Program-made: the position numbers and the translations under genes
In this document: piece by piece, positions 61,779-64,000 of the stretch
How positions within the stretch are numbered: position 1 is the first letter of the stretch
Layout: each line of letters opens with the position of its first letter
The notes under the pieces: model-generated
The model's database searches: none
What the model saw: the letters and a program-made list of their open reading frames with translations, nothing else
Told to the model about the DNA's origin: nothing
DNA from: Eleginops maclovinus
Taxonomy: Eukaryota; Chordata; Actinopteri; Perciformes; Eleginopidae
Reading direction: 5' to 3'
Length of the DNA: 64,000 nt
Assembly: GCF_036324505.1 (NCBI RefSeq)
Contig: NC_086370.1
Location: forward strand, 15,898,600 to 15,962,599

Positions 61779-64000
61779 ATCTGTGTGGGAGTGAGAAGGG
61801 AGTATTTGGGTTTGCCAGTGTAGCACTTGCTGACTGTAGGGCACAACTCGCTGGCTAATCAGCTGGTTGTTATAAATAGCTGCCTGTCTGTAGCAAAGCA
61901 TGCTGGGAAAGAGGGGTTGACTCTCTGCAGTGTCCCTGTGGGGAGTTGAGCGATAGAGAGATAGTCACATCACATGGTGCACACAAAACACTGATATGAG
62001 CAAACATATTCAGTCGGACTCGAATGAGTGTTCGATAAGTGGATGTCTAAATCTCATTGCCTCTCTATGAGCCAACGCTCTTTAAATCCCAGTATGTTCA
62101 TGCTTATTTGAATTGATTTATGGCTACAGAAATAGACTGGCTGTATAAGAACAAAAGCAGTAGTTGCATCTTATCCAAAAAATCTTATCCCGATTTAAAC
62201 CACAGTTTATCCTTTGTAAATGTATGTAAATTCATGCAAAACCTCCTAAGTATATTCTCTGCTTCTTGCTCTCATCAGTCACGGCACACGGTGTGCTGGA
62301 GAGGTGTCTGCGGCAGCCAACAACAACATCTGCGGCGTGGGAGTCGCATACAACTCCAAGGTGGCAGGTGTGTGTCATATTCACGCTGCAGTTTGGACAG
62401 GGAGAGGAATGACAATGAGCAATGATAGAAAATAACATTTCTCTGTAACGGTAATGAAGGGATCAAAGGTATGATGATGGTGATTTACTGTGTACGCATC
62501 ATGTATATGTTATTGTGGAAGAACATTCTCTGGTATTGGAGCACATTTAAACCGTTTACCTCCTCATAGCAATACTGCAGAGGTCAGTTAGAGTCCACAT
62601 AGCAACATGACAACACCATTAAGCTCAGGTTTTAATTTTTTATGGATCTTTCTTGGAATTTGCTCTGGGAGTAACAGTAAAAACCAGTTAAGACAGTAAA
62701 AAGAGGATGAGTATTGACTGCTTGATTTGTGGGCTTCAATAAAGCGGACGTCAGTTTTTTGCTGTTGTTAAAGGCTTTGATGTTGTTGTATTGACAGTAT
62801 ACACCCTGAACCTAGACCAGCTGAGAAATGTTTTTAATTCGCCCATGTATAGCTACGTAACCTTTCTTGCAGGATTAACAATATATTCAACCACAAGTTG
62901 CCATCAGATTCATATGGAGAAATTGCTCTTTCAGGTATAAGGATGTTGGACCAGCCCTTTATGACTGACATCATTGAGGCGTCTTCAATCAGTCACATGC
63001 CCCAGGTTATTGACATCTACAGCGCCAGCTGGGGACCAACCGATGACGGAAAGACGGTGGATGGACCCCGAGAGCTCACGCTGCAGGCTATGGCTGACGG
63101 CGTTAACAAGGTGAGGCTACATCATCTCCGCTGTTCAGAGGGTTATATAATAATATGTGGCACAAAGGAAAGGTATAAATTGTATGAATCTCTTACAATT
63201 ATATCTATTTTCCGTCTAAAAAGTCTGCTTAATTTACGTGCATCCATTATCTTTAACTGTTATGTCTGTTAAACAAATTGCCGTGCAAGGACAACACAGC
63301 TCGTCTCTACTGTAAACTACTGAAACAAAGATGAAAAAGGTCTCCGTTGCTCTTCTTTGAGCTTATCCAGATCTGTTTAGAGAATGTGATTTGGCTGTCA
63401 ACCCATTATAGCATCCCTTATGTGTGACACTATACTCTAGAATAATATGTTTCTTATTAATTAACCATTGCCAGAGTCAGATGTAGTTTCAGGGTTGATG
63501 GAGCTGTTAAAGCTGGACTTGCACAAGGACACTAAAGCAAGGTGATACAGGGGCTTAAATGTAGGCCCTTTGGTCGAAGAGGAGTCTTCCTTCACACACA
63601 CATGCACACAAAGCTTTCATGCTAACATTGCCAATGCCAATTTCTTGCTTGATTAGTCATTATGCACTGTGGCAGGCAGGTGTGCCTTGCTTTGAAATGA
63701 CCACATCTCAGGCAGGGTAGCTGAATAGGAGCAAAGCTAACTGTAATCTCTGATCAACACAACTAATCAAGCATCTCACATTGTAATGATCACTTACATT
63801 ATGCTAAACATGATGTACACTGTGCATAAAAGGAAACATTTAAAATGAATAAGCACATGTTCTATTAACAAGAGAGTCACACACAGTGGCTTCAAGTCTG
63901 CATCCTAAACATAACTGTGTGGTTCTTGCAAATTGCCAGCAATAATGGAAATAAATGAAACAAAATGCCGTGCAAAATTAAAGCACTTTGTTTTGATTGT
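49034..64000 (+). CDS. pcsk2: Prohormone convertase 2 (subtilisin-like proprotein convertase), 5' part
   Basis: Eight coding exons are visible: 49034-49216, 50943-51047, 55521-55634, 56041-56149, 56971-57008, 61182-61258, 62279-62367, 62935-63110. Together they make 297 codons; the rest lies beyond the window. PC2 cleaves prohormones such as proglucagon and POMC at paired basic residues in dense-core granules. Signal peptide about 1-28 ([20 protein letters not shown]...). The propeptide ends at the autocleavage site DRQKR before GYRDIND, with a secondary basic site SKRRSKR. Catalytic D169 ([15 protein letters not shown]) and H210 ([17 protein letters not shown]) are present, each two residues later than human. 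[20 protein letters not shown] follows. The catalytic Ser and the PC2-specific oxyanion Asp are outside. Introns are long (about 4.5 kb after exon 2 and 4.2 kb after exon 5), consistent with tissue-specific regulation. Confidence 0.98.
51387..51919. mobile_element. Non-autonomous DNA transposon (MITE-like) with TTAA ends
   Basis: The left end TTAAAAGGTCCCCTATTATGC and the right end, reverse-complemented, TTAAAGGTCTACTATTATGC form near-matching terminal inverted repeats. They are bounded by TTAA at 51387-51390 and 51916-51919. The 0.5-kb interior has no coding capacity. It resembles an abundant teleost repeat of the 'aggtcccctattatg' type. Located in pcsk2 intron 2. Superfamily (piggyBac-like by TTAA) is tentative. 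Confidence 0.65.
61702..61777. repeat. (TG)n microsatellite in a pcsk2 intron
   Basis: About 38 TG units preceded by a short (TA)n. It lies between coding exons 6 and 7 of pcsk2. Confidence 0.99.

Noticed and set aside
1..64000. CRISPR array, prophage, bacterial operon or toxin system
   Set aside because: No repeat-spacer arrays, Shine-Dalgarno-led gene runs or prokaryotic genes; the genes have vertebrate introns throughout.

Overview
This is teleost fish nuclear DNA, most likely from a spiny-rayed (percomorph) fish. The signs are short GT/AG-intron vertebrate genes (polh, gtpbp2, otor, pcsk2), a tandem cluster of fish-type CD300/pIgR-like immune receptors, an intact fish-type Tc1 transposon, a piggyBac relic, non-LTR retroelement tails, a tRNA-derived SINE and long (TG)n microsatellites. 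No bacterial-style operon, phage or CRISPR is present. Gene models were spliced by eye from both strands; exon phases were checked by arithmetic.

Region 1 (1-13.2 kb, minus strand): four tandem copies of a two-Ig-domain CD300/CMRF35/pIgR-like receptor. Copy A (36-1506) runs off the left edge. Copy A' (2971-4480) is a decayed pseudogene. Copies B (6183-9243) and C (10353-13217) look complete: signal peptide, two V-type Ig domains, stalk, TM segment and a tail with ITIM/ITSM-like tyrosine motifs. A SINE and a LINE-like tail sit in introns of B.

Region 2 (13.4-16.6 kb): an intact Tc1 element (13404-15007; 340-codon DD34E transposase, IR/DR-type ends, TA duplication) lies 186 bp upstream of the start codon of gene C. 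Next to it is an internally deleted piggyBac derivative (15241-16634) carrying two large (TG)n tracts.

Region 3 (17.3-31.2 kb): polh (+), DNA polymerase eta, and gtpbp2 (-), a translational-type GTPase, lie tail to tail. polh has a one-base frame break in its last exon. gtpbp2 hosts an antisense tRNA-Leu(CAG) gene in its largest intron.

Region 4 (32.9-64 kb, plus strand): otor (otoraplin, MIA family) is complete in four exons. After about 15 kb of gene-poor DNA comes pcsk2 (prohormone convertase 2), whose first eight coding exons are present; the gene continues past the right edge. From memory, polh-gtpbp2 and otor-pcsk2 are two separate neighbour pairs in human (6p21 and 20p12), so this window appears to join two syntenic blocks.

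I found no new multi-gene system. The most unusual items are the receptor cluster (an Ig domain lacking its canonical cysteine, a stalk made of a 9-bp coding repeat, variable tails), the possibly active Tc1 in the promoter of gene C, the piggyBac N/C-terminal fusion relic, and the polh frame break.
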